A DNA stretch of 64,000 nt from Undibacterium piscinae. Its GTDB lineage: Bacteria; Pseudomonadota; Gammaproteobacteria; Burkholderiales; Burkholderiaceae_D. Where the stretch lies: NCBI GenBank assembly GCA_003970805.2, contig CP051152.1, forward strand, positions 1,116,001 through 1,180,000, in the 5' to 3' direction. Made by a program: the position numbers and the translations under genes. The notes under the pieces were generated by a model. It saw only the letters and a program-made list of their open reading frames with translations. It did not search any database and was not told the DNA's origin. Below are positions 1-9,164 of this stretch, piece after piece. Numbering within the stretch: the stretch's first letter is position 1; every line of letters begins with the position of its first letter.

Positions 1-201
1 ATTATCCAGACCTAACTCAGAGGCGTGCTCGATCACTGAAGCGGTCGCTGCCACATCGTCCACCACACCGGCAGGACCTAACGCGGCACTGCGAAAAAGT
101 AATTCGTAGGCAGTCAGACTCTGCTGGCGATTCAGTATAGGTTGCCGTGCCAGGAAAAAATCCATGGCCTTATGCTGCTGAGAGTTCGCTGGGTCGCTCA
201 T
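1..201 (-). CDS. EAL/HDOD signalling protein, N-terminal 67 residues only (gene runs off the window start)
   Basis: The minus strand is open from an ATG at 201 to the window edge. The visible N-terminus contains the segment FFLARQPILNRQQSLTAYEL followed by LLFRSAALG, the characteristic beginning of the modified EAL domain in the EAL-plus-HDOD (YuxH-type) signalling proteins. Family knowledge: these couple a usually inactive EAL domain to an HDOD domain and act in c-di-GMP or two-component signalling. The EAL core and the HDOD part lie outside the window, so neither activity nor length can be judged. It is divergent from the isomerase gene at 499, with about 300 bp between them in which I see no clear promoter. 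Confidence 0.75.
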   Translation of the reverse strand, partial: MSDPANSQQHKAMDFFLARQPILNRQQSLTAYELLFRSAALGPAGVVDDVAATASVIEHASELGLDN

Positions 202-498
202 AATCGCGGTAAGGAGTTAATGCGGGCACCTTGCTTAGCTACTTTTCTTATTGTACCCGTCCAAAAAAGCTGCGCAGAACAATTAAAAACGTTGCTGCGC
301 GGCAATTTTACACGAATATAGTCTGAGCTATATAAATGTTACATATGCACTTGCTTGCGCGAATTTTGCAGGGCTGACACAACGATCACAATAGATGCAC
401 GCGCCACTTGTGAGAACTGCTACTTTCATAGATACTTTGCGTTCTTTGCAAGGTGCTGTTCACGCCCTGCTCCCTCGCTCACCCTTAGGAACCAAAGC

Positions 499-1101
499 AT
501 GTCCACGCCTATCGATTTTTATTTCGACTTTTCTTCTCCTTACGGCTATATCGCCTCGCAGTTGATTGATGCTCTGGCGGCGCGCCATGCACGTAGCGTC
601 AACTGGCACGCGATCGTGCTCGATGCCAATTTCCAATCTTTAGAGCGCATCAAAATACCCAGCAGCATGATGCGTAGTGACTACGTGTTACGCGATGCAG
701 AACGCCTGGCAGCCTATTACGGGGTCGCGTACAAGACACCGTCGTCCTTAGGCGTGAATACCGAGCAGGCGGCACGCGTGTTTCACGCCATTCATGATCG
801 CAATCCTAAGCTAGGCTGCCAATTCGCCAATCTGGTACTCAAAGCTTATTTTATCGAAGACAGAAATATCGCTGCGGTAGAAGAATTACAAAGCATCGCA
901 GCCGAACTGGGAATCGAAGCGGAAGAATTTCAAGATGCGATCAGCGCACCAGCCAGCCGCGCCCGCGTCAAAGCCGAGGTCGACATGGCCGAAGCCCGTG
1001 GGGTTTTCGGATCGCCCTTTTTCATCGTCGAAGGTGAGCGCTTCTGGGGTAACGATCGCCTGCCGCAATTAGAACGCTGGTTAGAAAGCGGCCCTTACTA
1101 A
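499..1101 (+). CDS. 2-hydroxychromene-2-carboxylate isomerase family protein (DsbA-like thioredoxin fold)
   Basis: A 200-residue protein. It begins with DFYFDFSSPYGYIASQLIDA, the signature of the kappa-class GST / 2-hydroxychromene-2-carboxylate isomerase family, in which the Ser of FSSPY replaces the CxxC of true DsbA proteins. The C-terminal part has the usual EARGVFGSPFFIVEGERFWG, GNDRL and a closing LERWL helix. Family role: glutathione-dependent isomerisation in naphthalene-type aromatic breakdown; in isolates without such a pathway the substrate is unknown, and no catabolic genes are nearby. The reading frame is open from 355, but the ATG at 499 has an AGGA ribosome site and fits the family N-terminus, so I use it. 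A strong terminator follows directly. Confidence 0.9.
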   Translation: MSTPIDFYFDFSSPYGYIASQLIDALAARHARSVNWHAIVLDANFQSLERIKIPSSMMRSDYVLRDAERLAAYYGVAYKTPSSLGVNTEQAARVFHAIHDRNPKLGCQFANLVLKAYFIEDRNIAAVEELQSIAAELGIEAEEFQDAISAPASRARVKAEVDMAEARGVFGSPFFIVEGERFWGNDRLPQLERWLESGPY

Positions 1102-1113
1102 GCCAGCATTTGC

Positions 1114-1150
1114 AAAAGCCGGACAAGTCAAACTTGTCCGGCTTTTTTTT
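1114..1150 (+). terminator. Rho-independent terminator of the isomerase gene
   Basis: A perfect stem pairs AAAAGCCGGACAAGT with ACTTGTCCGGCTTTT around a 3-nt loop and ends in eight T. It begins 13 bp after the isomerase stop codon. Confidence 0.93.
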
Positions 1151-1201
1151 ACGCTTGCTGCCCGCCTGGCTCGCGCCTCAGAATGACCGTAATTTCAAAA
1201 T

Positions 1202-1273
1202 GGCATAGGCCGCTTGCGCAATAGGCATGCGGGTCTTCAGCCTGCCTGCCCGCCAGGGCGCATGGGATATGCG
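1202..1273. repeat. REP-like repeat, copy A (overlaps the 3' end of the GGDEF-EAL gene)
   Basis: Aligns without gaps over 72 columns to the copy at 9300-9371, with roughly four fifths of positions identical by eye. Shared blocks are GGCATAGGCC, CATGCGGGT, CAGCCT, CTGCCC and GCATGGG.TATGCG. The last part, from 1237, is translated on the minus strand as the C-terminal residues of the large GGDEF-EAL protein, so the repeat supplies its stop codon. Confidence 0.7.
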
Positions 1274-4200
1274 TGTTGGCGGGGGGGCAGAATCAAATCC
1301 CGAAATTGACTATCACTCAGATCGACGTTAGCACCAGCGCCCGCACCTGCACCTACCAGGTGCTCAAATTGCGCAATCGGCAGTGGTCGGCTAAACAAAT
1401 AACCCTGGTAAGCATGGCAGCCCTGACTTGCTAGCAAAACGCGTTGTTCTTCTGTTTCTACGCCTTCCGCAATCACCGCTAAACCCAGGCTATCGGCCAG
1501 CACTACCACCATCTTAGCGATTGCAGCATCATTCGGATCAATCAAAATGTCACGCACAAAACTTTGATCTATCTTTAACTGATCCAAGGGCAGGCGTTTC
1601 AAATAGGCCAGAGATGAGTAACCCGTACCAAAGTCATCGAGTGAGAAACCGACGCCGCGTAGTTTAAGCGCGCTCATCTTGGCAATCACATCTTCCACAT
1701 TTGTGACCAATAGCCCTTCAGTCAATTCAAGCTTGAGATGCTCAGGATTGGCACCACTATCGTCGAGTATGCGTAATACCTGATCGACAAAATCAACCTG
1801 ATGAAATTGCCGTGGACTGACATTGACCGACATTGATAAATTTCGCATTGCCGGCTGCTGCGCCCACGCTGCCAACTGCCGGCAGGCAGCTTGCAAAACC
1901 CAATGCCCCAAAGGCAGAATCAAACCAGATTCTTCCGCGAATGGGATAAACTCCAGAGGTGAAATCATGCCGCGTTGTGGATGTTGCCAACGCACCAGTG
2001 CCTCGGCACCGACGGTAAGCGCTGCGCCCTGCACTTGGGCCTGGTAATACAAGACGAACTGTTCACTGCTCAAGGCTTCACGTAGATCTGCATCCAGTTG
2101 CATCCTGGCTGTCACCACGGCCTGCATCTGCGGCTCATAAAAGCGCAGGGTATTTCGGCCTGCAGCCTTGGCTTGGTACATCGCTAAATCAGCACGTTTT
2201 AGGGGTTCCTCTATATTTTCACGCTCTCCGCCAAACAAGGTCATGCCTATACTCGGTGTGCTTTGATGTTCATACTTCGCCAACTGATAAACCTGATTTA
2301 GTACATGCAATATTTTTTCACCAACCACTTCAACCTGACTGGCCGCATCGATCGTCTGTTCACTTAAGTTTTCCAACATAACGACAAATTCATCACCGCC
2401 CAAACGCGCTACCGTATCGCCATCGCGTATGCAGGTGTTCAGTCGTTGCGCCACCTGCGCCAACAATAAATCGCCAATATCGTGGCCCAAGGTATCATTG
2501 AGCGTCTTAAAATTATCCAGATCGATAAACAATAAAGCGCCGTGCCTTTGATGACGTGGCACCGTTGCCATGGCTTGTTCGAGCCGATTGACCAATAAAC
2601 GCCGGTTCGGCAATCCCGTCAATGCGTCATAAAATGCCAGTGTCTTAATTTGCTCTTCAGCGGCCTTGCGTGCGCTCATATCACTCAGTGTTGCGACATA
2701 ATGACTGATCAAACCATCCTCGCCACTGACCGCGGTCAAGATTAACCAGGCGGGGAAAATTTCGCCGTTTTTACGTTTATCCCAAATCTCACCCTGCCAG
2801 GTCCCGCAGCTAGCAATTTTTTCTGTCATTTCATCATAAAATGCCTCATCGTGCCGCCCTGAACTGAGCATGCGCGGGCTTTGTCCGAATACATCCTCTG
2901 CGCTATAACCAGTAATTTTGGTAAAGGCCTGATTCACCCGTAAAATTACCCATGCCGCATCGGCGACATACATGCCCTGCTGCGATTCAAAAGCGATCGC
3001 AGCGATGCGCAACTCCAGTTCTACCTCCTTGCGTTTTGTGATATCGCGGCTAATCCCATGATAGGCAATGATCTTTCCATTCGCATCGCGCTCAGGATTT
3101 GAGGTCGTCTCCATCCAGATGGTCTTGCCATGCTTGCAGTGTTGCTGCACCTCAAAGGTTTCACTCCCTAGCAACTGCCCTGCTTGTTCGGCAGCGCTGC
3201 GGCGTTGCATAATTTCCGCGATCTTTTCGGATCCCAGGCCGGTCAACAAATTAGCCAAAGAGTATCCGATTACTTCGCTAGCAGGATAGCCACGCAGTCG
3301 TTCGTCTGCTGGGCTGACATAGGTGATGATGAAATTACTGTCCATGCGCCACACTACGTCGGTGACATCTTCCGTGAGCAGGCGAAAATGCGCTTCGCTC
3401 TCGCTCAGCTTCTCTTCTGCATTGCTCCTTTCTATCGCAATACTGGCCAGATGCGCGCACTGCTCTATGAGTGCTATATCTTTTTCACCAGGGATATTCA
3501 CGCTCCGATGATAAATCGCAAAACTGCCCAAGATGCTCCCCGACGCCGAACGTATAGGCTGCGACCAGCACGCATTGAGGCCAGCACGCGCCGCCAGTTC
3601 GGTATAGGGTGCCCAATACGGATGATGGGCAATGTCGCTGACGATCACGGTTTCGCCGGTAAACGCTGCCGTGCCACATGAACCTACCCCTAAGCCAATG
3701 GCGACACCATCAACGGCTTGATTATAAAAATCGGGTAAGTTGGGTGCCACGCCCTGCCCCAGATGCAGGCCTGATTTATCGAGTAATAAAACACTGCAAA
3801 TGGCAGTCGTATCGAGCTGCTCCACCCCGAGTACAATCGCCTCAAGTTGCTGGTGAAGTGGTATATCGCTGACCAATAACTCTAAAATATAGGTACGGAA
3901 CTTTTCGTTTTTAATAGCCCAATTAGCGTCAGTTACATCACGCACGATCACGTGAACCGAGGCAAGTCCGTCAAAAATAATCGGCGTACTTTGTACTTCG
4001 GCATCGAACGGTGTGCCGTTCAATTTAACGAAGCGTTCCTCTATCATGGGAACGGCCACCCCGTCGTTTACGATTTGTTTAGCGCGCGCCAGTGCTATCG
4101 CATGAAAATCCGGATGCACCAGATCCAACATCGATTTTCCGATTAAGTCCTCGCTAGCGCTCGCACCAAACATCGCCAGGGCCGCACGATTCACATACAC

Positions 4201-5256
4201 CATGCGGCTATTGCGTATCACGCCAATTGCATCTGGTGCGCAATCGAGTAAATTCCTATGACTTTTTTCACTTGCTATCGCCAGACTTTCGGCCTGCCTA
4301 CGCTCATTAATCACCAGCGCCAGCATCACGCCTAACACCGTTAGCACCAGCGCATACAACCATAAATTCATTAAACCTAACTGCACACTATATTTGGCAA
4401 AATAGCCGCTGACATGAATAGCCCCCATCAGCGCTTGCAAGACACTCATACAGACCATGAGCAAAGCACCATGCCGCCCAAAACGAGCGGCGGCCCAAGC
4501 GACAAACAGAAAGCTCCAATATGGGTTGAGAATAATTTCTAGCGACTCAGTCCACCACCCCAAGAAAACGATTTGGCCTGTCAAAAAAGACAAAATAAAT
4601 CCAAACAAGGCTTCGGCGGCACGCGCGGCAACAAACAAGCTAGCTGAATGATGTCGCCATACCAGTATCAAGGGCGTGACAATGCCAACGCCCAAGACAC
4701 TGCCCATCCACCAATGCAGCAAAGAAATAGCGAACGCGTCTGCACCAAGCTCACCCACAGCCCACAAACACAGCACACCAAGAAGTGCACCAAGTACAGA
4801 GACCGGCATGGCAATGGCCAGCAAACCCAAATAGTCTCGGGCATGCGTAAGCCGGGCGTTAAATGGGGAGTGGTGAATACTCAGTCGGCTTAATAGCCAG
4901 CTCGCTAGCCAGGCTTCGCTGATATTGACCAAAGAAATAATCAGAGCGGGAGCCACGCTACGCCCCATCCACAGGTAGGCAGCGAATGCCCCGAAAAAAA
5001 TCGAGATCAGATAGGCGCGACCGCCCATTATGACGCTGGCCAAAGCGATGCCGCTAGGTATCCAGAAAATAGAAATATTTCCATCTATCGTCAGATAGTC
5101 CAGTACCAGGCAGACCGCTAATGCATGCATCAGCCCCACACCCAGAAATCGCGCCACACCAGAGTAGGAATTGAACACCCATTTCTCCAAAAAATAGTTT
5201 TTTGTCCTCTGCAGTCTGGAGCTCCCTAAGGTTCTATTGCTCTGCATTAGCGACAT
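1237..5256 (-). CDS. Membrane-bound c-di-GMP synthase/phosphodiesterase, MASE1-PAS-GAF-PAS-PAS-GGDEF-EAL
   Basis: 1339 residues. The first ~320 residues are rich in hydrophobic segments and look like a MASE1 membrane sensor. Then come PAS (~335-450), GAF (~460-620), PAS (~630-750) and PAS/PAC (~755-885), GGDEF (~890-1055) and EAL (~1070-1315). The GGDEF motif is intact (RLGGDEFVVML) and is preceded at the canonical distance by RDGD, fitting the RxxD product-inhibition site. The EAL motif (AEALVRW), ELTEG, DDFGTGYSSL, the KID lysine segment and AEGVETEEQ are all present, so both activities are possible. The C-terminal tail is encoded by a REP-like repeat. It is a single-gene unit; the ATG at 5256 is the only early start I can support. 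Signal and partner are unknown. Confidence 0.92.
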   Translation of the reverse strand: MSLMQSNRTLGSSRLQRTKNYFLEKWVFNSYSGVARFLGVGLMHALAVCLVLDYLTIDGNISIFWIPSGIALASVIMGGRAYLISIFFGAFAAYLWMGRSVAPALIISLVNISEAWLASWLLSRLSIHHSPFNARLTHARDYLGLLAIAMPVSVLGALLGVLCLWAVGELGADAFAISLLHWWMGSVLGVGIVTPLILVWRHHSASLFVAARAAEALFGFILSFLTGQIVFLGWWTESLEIILNPYWSFLFVAWAAARFGRHGALLMVCMSVLQALMGAIHVSGYFAKYSVQLGLMNLWLYALVLTVLGVMLALVINERRQAESLAIASEKSHRNLLDCAPDAIGVIRNSRMVYVNRAALAMFGASASEDLIGKSMLDLVHPDFHAIALARAKQIVNDGVAVPMIEERFVKLNGTPFDAEVQSTPIIFDGLASVHVIVRDVTDANWAIKNEKFRTYILELLVSDIPLHQQLEAIVLGVEQLDTTAICSVLLLDKSGLHLGQGVAPNLPDFYNQAVDGVAIGLGVGSCGTAAFTGETVIVSDIAHHPYWAPYTELAARAGLNACWSQPIRSASGSILGSFAIYHRSVNIPGEKDIALIEQCAHLASIAIERSNAEEKLSESEAHFRLLTEDVTDVVWRMDSNFIITYVSPADERLRGYPASEVIGYSLANLLTGLGSEKIAEIMQRRSAAEQAGQLLGSETFEVQQHCKHGKTIWMETTSNPERDANGKIIAYHGISRDITKRKEVELELRIAAIAFESQQGMYVADAAWVILRVNQAFTKITGYSAEDVFGQSPRMLSSGRHDEAFYDEMTEKIASCGTWQGEIWDKRKNGEIFPAWLILTAVSGEDGLISHYVATLSDMSARKAAEEQIKTLAFYDALTGLPNRRLLVNRLEQAMATVPRHQRHGALLFIDLDNFKTLNDTLGHDIGDLLLAQVAQRLNTCIRDGDTVARLGGDEFVVMLENLSEQTIDAASQVEVVGEKILHVLNQVYQLAKYEHQSTPSIGMTLFGGERENIEEPLKRADLAMYQAKAAGRNTLRFYEPQMQAVVTARMQLDADLREALSSEQFVLYYQAQVQGAALTVGAEALVRWQHPQRGMISPLEFIPFAEESGLILPLGHWVLQAACRQLAAWAQQPAMRNLSMSVNVSPRQFHQVDFVDQVLRILDDSGANPEHLKLELTEGLLVTNVEDVIAKMSALKLRGVGFSLDDFGTGYSSLAYLKRLPLDQLKIDQSFVRDILIDPNDAAIAKMVVVLADSLGLAVIAEGVETEEQRVLLASQGCHAYQGYLFSRPLPIAQFEHLVGAGAGAGANVDLSDSQFRDLILPPRQHAYPMRPGGQAG

Positions 5257-5570
5257 TGCCCGCTACTTTGCATGCTAACAGACATTTTATCGATCAGCGT
5301 CAACGGCAAACGCAGCTTGAGCAAGCGATCTGCCTGACGATGACAATAGTTTCACTGATGCAATTTATTTACCAAGAGCAACACTATACCCCATGTGTTC
5401 GCGGGCATGACTTCTTTTTTAACAAAGCTAAGCACTCCTATCAGCATGGTCTGCCGTTTGTTTCCTACTACGTGAGATGAGTTGAAGTTCGAAGCCGGAT
5501 CAAAGCGGAATACTTGGTATTCGCTCGCACCATTTCGCATTATTTCGCACTATTACCCTAGCCACTACGC
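5257..5570. other. Intergenic stretch, nothing recognised
   Basis: 314 bp between two minus-strand genes. It must hold the promoter of the GGDEF-EAL gene and the 3' end of the binding-protein transcript. I see only a weak TATAGT-like -10 on the minus strand near 5384-5389 without a matching -35, and no convincing hairpin or gene. Confidence 0.4.
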
Positions 5571-6341
5571 TCATGCGTGGCTAGCCTCGCTAGCTTCGCT
5601 CAGATCTACAGGCACAGCATGGTAAGCCTCCAAGTCAGACATGACAGATTTTTGGATGTTTTCTATGCTCTTGTCTTTCTGCATTTGTTGCAGCACCGTC
5701 GTCAGTTTAGGCACCAGGGCCGCATGTTTATTATTCAGATAGTGAAATACCGGAAAGGAAGCCAAGGGCGGTGTCAGCACCTTGATTTCAGTTAGATTAA
5801 GCTCTTTTAGCGCAGCCAAACCCGAGGCGCGATTCGCCACCACCACATCAGAGCGACCTAGCATCATTTTCAGAAATGCCTGACGCAGACTATTCGCCAC
5901 TTCGACCTTCATGCCTACCGTGTTTTTTTCTATGATTTTGATACTCTTGACATAGCCTATCGTATAGGGCCGCAAGCTCTCCCAACCGTTGACCACGAAA
6001 TTGGTGCCGTGCGAAAAAATCACAACTTCATAAGTGAGCAAAGGTATGGGCACGATCAGTAAGTTTGGATAGTCAAGCTCCATCCCCAGCTTGCGATACA
6101 ACTCGCCATCCATCTCACCATTGTTGGCGCTACGCAAGGCGCGTTCACCCGGCAGTTTACGCACTACCACCTGCATCCCTAAGCGGCGATAGGCCTCAGT
6201 GATGATTAATTCAGCGATACTAGTAGCCGGGTCTTGCTCGGACAGAGTGGAAATTTGCATAGCTGGCAGCGCCTGCGCCAACGCAGGCAGTACGCCTATT
6301 GCAGTTAAGCCAGCCAGTTGTAAAAGTGCGCGACGCTGCAT
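5571..6341 (-). CDS. Periplasmic substrate-binding protein (amino-acid ABC type, orphan)
   Basis: 256 residues. An N-terminal signal peptide is visible (MQRRALLQLAGLTAIGVLPA, then LAQALPA), with cleavage likely after about residue 25. The mature part has the layout of the family-3 extracellular binding domain: SIAELIITEAYRRLGMQVVV, an early GERALRSANNGEMDG segment, YTIGYVKS, and a VVVANRASGLAAL hinge region. No permease or ATPase gene is adjacent, so this is an orphan; such proteins often act as environmental sensors rather than transporters, but that is inference. It stands alone on the minus strand between the GGDEF-EAL gene and a TetR gene. The ligand cannot be deduced. Confidence 0.8.
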   Translation of the reverse strand: MQRRALLQLAGLTAIGVLPALAQALPAMQISTLSEQDPATSIAELIITEAYRRLGMQVVVRKLPGERALRSANNGEMDGELYRKLGMELDYPNLLIVPIPLLTYEVVIFSHGTNFVVNGWESLRPYTIGYVKSIKIIEKNTVGMKVEVANSLRQAFLKMMLGRSDVVVANRASGLAALKELNLTEIKVLTPPLASFPVFHYLNNKHAALVPKLTTVLQQMQKDKSIENIQKSVMSDLEAYHAVPVDLSEASEASHA

Positions 6342-6496
6342 GCTGTGAGCCTTTTATTAACAGTCACAAAAACCTCAGCATACACCCAGAAAGCCGCTAA
6401 AAATAGTCGCTAGCAAGCTAAAAATCGCACAAAACCTTGTGCCACCTGCAATGATACTAACTATCTAGCCGCAGAGATTTATCCATGACAGCCAGC

Positions 6497-7105
6497 CTAG
6501 CGTTCATTAAGCAACAAAAACATCTCCAAAGTAAGCTCTAGCACTTTTTGCTGTTGCTGCAGGTTTAATAGCGGCTGCCCCATCGCTACTTGCGGCCAAA
6601 ATGCCACCGCTTTTAACTGGCCTTGCAATAAGTCGCTGAGCAGTACAGGGTCACCAGGTTTGAGTTTGCCATCAGCCTGTGCCGCCTTCATCCAAGCCGC
6701 AATTCCCTCCTCGCGCTGACTTAGGCGCGCCACCATTTCTCTGGCGCGCTCAGGGTTATGGATGGTGGCGGCCACTGCGACCCGCGCTAAATCGATAAAA
6801 TTGGGGTCGCACAATAAGCGCATTTTGCGTTGCAGATAGTCGCTCAATTGCGCCCTTACCGTACGTTCACTTTGGTAATTTAAGTCGCCTTGCGCGGCAC
6901 TGCTATCCCATAACTCCATCAATATCGCCGCAAATAATTCATCCTTACTGGCGAAATGATTGTAGACGGTACGCTTAGAGACCAAGGCGGTGGCGGCAAT
7001 TTTATCCATGCTGGTCGCCTCAAAACCATGTTGACGAAACTCGGCAATCGCCGCCTCCAGGATGGCGAGACGTTTTCTATCGGTAAGGCGTACTGGAGCA
7101 GTCAT
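6497..7105 (-). CDS. TetR/AcrR family transcriptional regulator
   Basis: 202 residues from the ATG at 7105. The frame is open further upstream to 7216, but those residues are unlike the family and overlap the divergent promoter, so I start at MTAPVRLTDRK. The N-terminal helix-turn-helix is typical: AILEAAIAEFRQHGFEATSM, then DKIAATALVSKRTVYNHFASKDELF. The C-terminal domain (roughly residues 75-200) resembles the AefR-like TetR C-terminal fold. It is divergent from the metallo-beta-lactamase-fold gene at 7234, and an odd-spaced palindrome lies between them, so it most likely controls itself and that pair of genes. The inducer is unknown. Confidence 0.9.
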   Translation of the reverse strand: MTAPVRLTDRKRLAILEAAIAEFRQHGFEATSMDKIAATALVSKRTVYNHFASKDELFAAILMELWDSSAAQGDLNYQSERTVRAQLSDYLQRKMRLLCDPNFIDLARVAVAATIHNPERAREMVARLSQREEGIAAWMKAAQADGKLKPGDPVLLSDLLQGQLKAVAFWPQVAMGQPLLNLQQQQKVLELTLEMFLLLNER

Positions 7106-7171
7106 GGGATCAGTGAAATAAATGCAAATGAAATATTTTACACTAGGCAGTTTACTTTTGCCCAAATTAAA

Positions 7172-7186
7172 ACTACACTGTGTAGT
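7172..7186. promoter_or_regulatory. Candidate TetR operator between the divergent genes
   Basis: Perfect 7-bp inverted repeat ACTACAC-T-GTGTAGT in the 128-bp gap between the TetR gene (start 7105) and the MBL-fold gene (start 7234). Position, symmetry and size fit a TetR-family operator; binding is inferred. Confidence 0.6.
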
Positions 7187-7233
7187 GTAACAATGTAGCG
7201 CACACAGATGTTCCAATTTAGGATGATACCCAC

Positions 7234-8310
7234 ATGAGCCTCACCCCCATCAAACCAGCAGCCGTCCAACATCAGGGCAAATATCGCAATCAGATAAAAA
7301 TGCAAGCACATGGCTTTTGGAAGACGCTGGCGATTAGCTGGCGCTTCATGTTTAACAAGCCTGCCAATACCGTTCCCAGTTTAGCGATACCGGTAATTGA
7401 AATGAGCCAGCAGCAATTGCACGATGCACCGGACAATAGCTTGTTTAGATTAGGCCACTCAACTGTTTTGATGAAAATGCAGGGCGAATTTTGGCTCACC
7501 GATCCGGTGTTCTCAGAACGCGCCTCGCCTTTTCAATGGATGGGGCCGAAGCGCTTCCATGCGGCACCTATCAGCATAGAACAACTGCCAAAGATTAAGG
7601 GCGTGATCCTGTCACACGATCACTACGACCATTTGGACAAGGCTGCGATACAGCAATTAGCGCATAAGGTAGAGCATTTCCTGACACCCTTGGGTGTCGG
7701 CGATACCTTGATAGCCTGGGGTGTAGACGCGGCTAAAGTGCAACAACTAGACTGGTGGCAAGACACTACCGTGCACGGGATTAAATTTGTTGCGACGCCA
7801 TCCCAGCATTTTTCGGGGCGCGGCCTGCACGATAGAAACAAAAGTTTATGGGCCTCCTGGGCCATACTCCATCAGGACATGCGTATTTTCTTTAGCGGTG
7901 ATTCGGGTTACTTTGATGGGTTTAAACAAATCGGCGATGCCTATGGCCCGTTTAATCTGACGCTGATAGAAACCGGTGCCTACGATAAGTTATGGCCAGA
8001 CGTACACATGCAACCAGAAGAATCTTTACAAGCACATCAAGATTTGCGCGGTCAGCATTTGCTGCCTATACACAACGGCACTTTCGATCTCTCCCTGCAC
8101 GCCTGGTATGAGCCATTCAATCGCATCGTGCATTTAGCCCAGCAAGCTGGGCTCCCGGTTAGCACACCACAGATGGGCGAGCTATTAAACATGGCAAGCC
8201 CGCATGCCGGCAGTCGCTGGTGGTTGCGATCTGAAGCGCTGACTATGCCTCAGACCGACAGCCGCACAAGCAAACAGCAGAGACAAATCCAAATCGAGAA
8301 TAATGACTAG
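7234..8310 (+). CDS. MBL-fold metal-dependent hydrolase (NAPE-PLD / RomA / UlaG-like)
   Basis: 358 residues. The zinc-binding motif HDHYDHLD (about residue 128) is intact, preceded by LGHSTVLMKMQGEFWLTDPV and WMGPKRFHAAP. The later ligands are seen in TPSQHFSGRG, FFSGDSGYFDGF and LPIHNGTFDL. This layout is that of the N-acyl-phosphatidylethanolamine phospholipase D-like / outer-membrane-linked RomA group of the metallo-beta-lactamase superfamily. The reaction in bacteria is not settled. It is divergent from a TetR gene and followed after 2 bp by a SnoaL-like gene, so the two are probably co-transcribed. The last ~35 residues are polar and not conserved in the fold. Confidence 0.88.
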   Translation: MSLTPIKPAAVQHQGKYRNQIKMQAHGFWKTLAISWRFMFNKPANTVPSLAIPVIEMSQQQLHDAPDNSLFRLGHSTVLMKMQGEFWLTDPVFSERASPFQWMGPKRFHAAPISIEQLPKIKGVILSHDHYDHLDKAAIQQLAHKVEHFLTPLGVGDTLIAWGVDAAKVQQLDWWQDTTVHGIKFVATPSQHFSGRGLHDRNKSLWASWAILHQDMRIFFSGDSGYFDGFKQIGDAYGPFNLTLIETGAYDKLWPDVHMQPEESLQAHQDLRGQHLLPIHNGTFDLSLHAWYEPFNRIVHLAQQAGLPVSTPQMGELLNMASPHAGSRWWLRSEALTMPQTDSRTSKQQRQIQIENND

Positions 8311-8312
8311 CA

Positions 8313-9164
8313 ATGACAAATCCATTTCATCTACAGCAGCAAACCCATCTGGCGCTGGCGCAATACTATCGTTGGTACCAGGTGTATGAAGTGCCGTTGA
8401 CCGAGGCCCGTATCGCCAATCAAAAAGCGCTACTCAGCGACGATGTAGAGATTACTTCGCAAATGGGCACGAGCAAGGGGAAAGCCGATTTACAGCAGAG
8501 ACTGGAGCTATTTACTGGCTGGCAAAATGCCCATCATGTGCAAAATACCGAGGTCAAACTACTGCCCGATGGCAAGCTCTCTTTAGAAGCCGACATCGTG
8601 TATCAAAACATACGTCCCGATCTTTCCAGGCACAGCTACCGTCTGCATTATGCGACCGTGCTCGTGAGCACTGAACAAGATCTGCCGGTCTTTGAGAAAC
8701 TCGATTTACAAGCCACCGGCCAGATCGCGCAGTTCGATTTTGAGCCCGCCTATGCAGAAAACCGCAGCAAATCTTTTATGCACTATTGGCTGTATCTACT
8801 AGAAACAGCCAATGGTGATAGCGCTAAGTTGCATGAACTTCTGGCGGACGATTTTTTTTTAGAGCTAAGCGAAGGCCAGCACATCAGCAATCTGCAGCAA
8901 TTTGATGCCTGGATTAGCGCTATCCCGCAACGCATCAGCGTTAGCAGCCACGCCTATAAAAACTTTAAAGTGCTGGACCATGGCAATCAAAGTTTTAGCG
9001 TCACGCTTGATTTCGACTGGCAAGGGTTCAATCTGCAAGGCCAGGCCATGCGCGCCGAAAGCCAGCATGAATGGCTGCTGGAAAACGATATGGAACTACG
9101 CTTCGCCAAACTAAAATCTATGCGTGTAAGGATGCTCAAGCCTTTTCAGATCGTCGATGCCTAA
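8313..9164 (+). CDS. SnoaL/NTF2-like fold protein with two repeated halves, function unknown
   Basis: 283 residues starting 2 bp after the MBL-fold gene. Two segments look like NTF2/SnoaL-like cone folds: residues ~8-140 (helix with ALAQYYRWYQ, then ALLSDDVEITSQMG and GKADLQQRLE) and ~150-275 (FMHYWLYLLETANGDSAKLH, LLADDFFLELSEG, then strands ending FDWQGFNLQGQAM). Such domains bind small molecules or act as isomerases/cyclases, but no catalytic residues can be assigned. Translation is probably coupled to the upstream hydrolase. The stop codon is the first unit of a GCCTAA tandem array, an unusual gene end. Confidence 0.7.
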   Translation: MTNPFHLQQQTHLALAQYYRWYQVYEVPLTEARIANQKALLSDDVEITSQMGTSKGKADLQQRLELFTGWQNAHHVQNTEVKLLPDGKLSLEADIVYQNIRPDLSRHSYRLHYATVLVSTEQDLPVFEKLDLQATGQIAQFDFEPAYAENRSKSFMHYWLYLLETANGDSAKLHELLADDFFLELSEGQHISNLQQFDAWISAIPQRISVSSHAYKNFKVLDHGNQSFSVTLDFDWQGFNLQGQAMRAESQHEWLLENDMELRFAKLKSMRVRMLKPFQIVDA

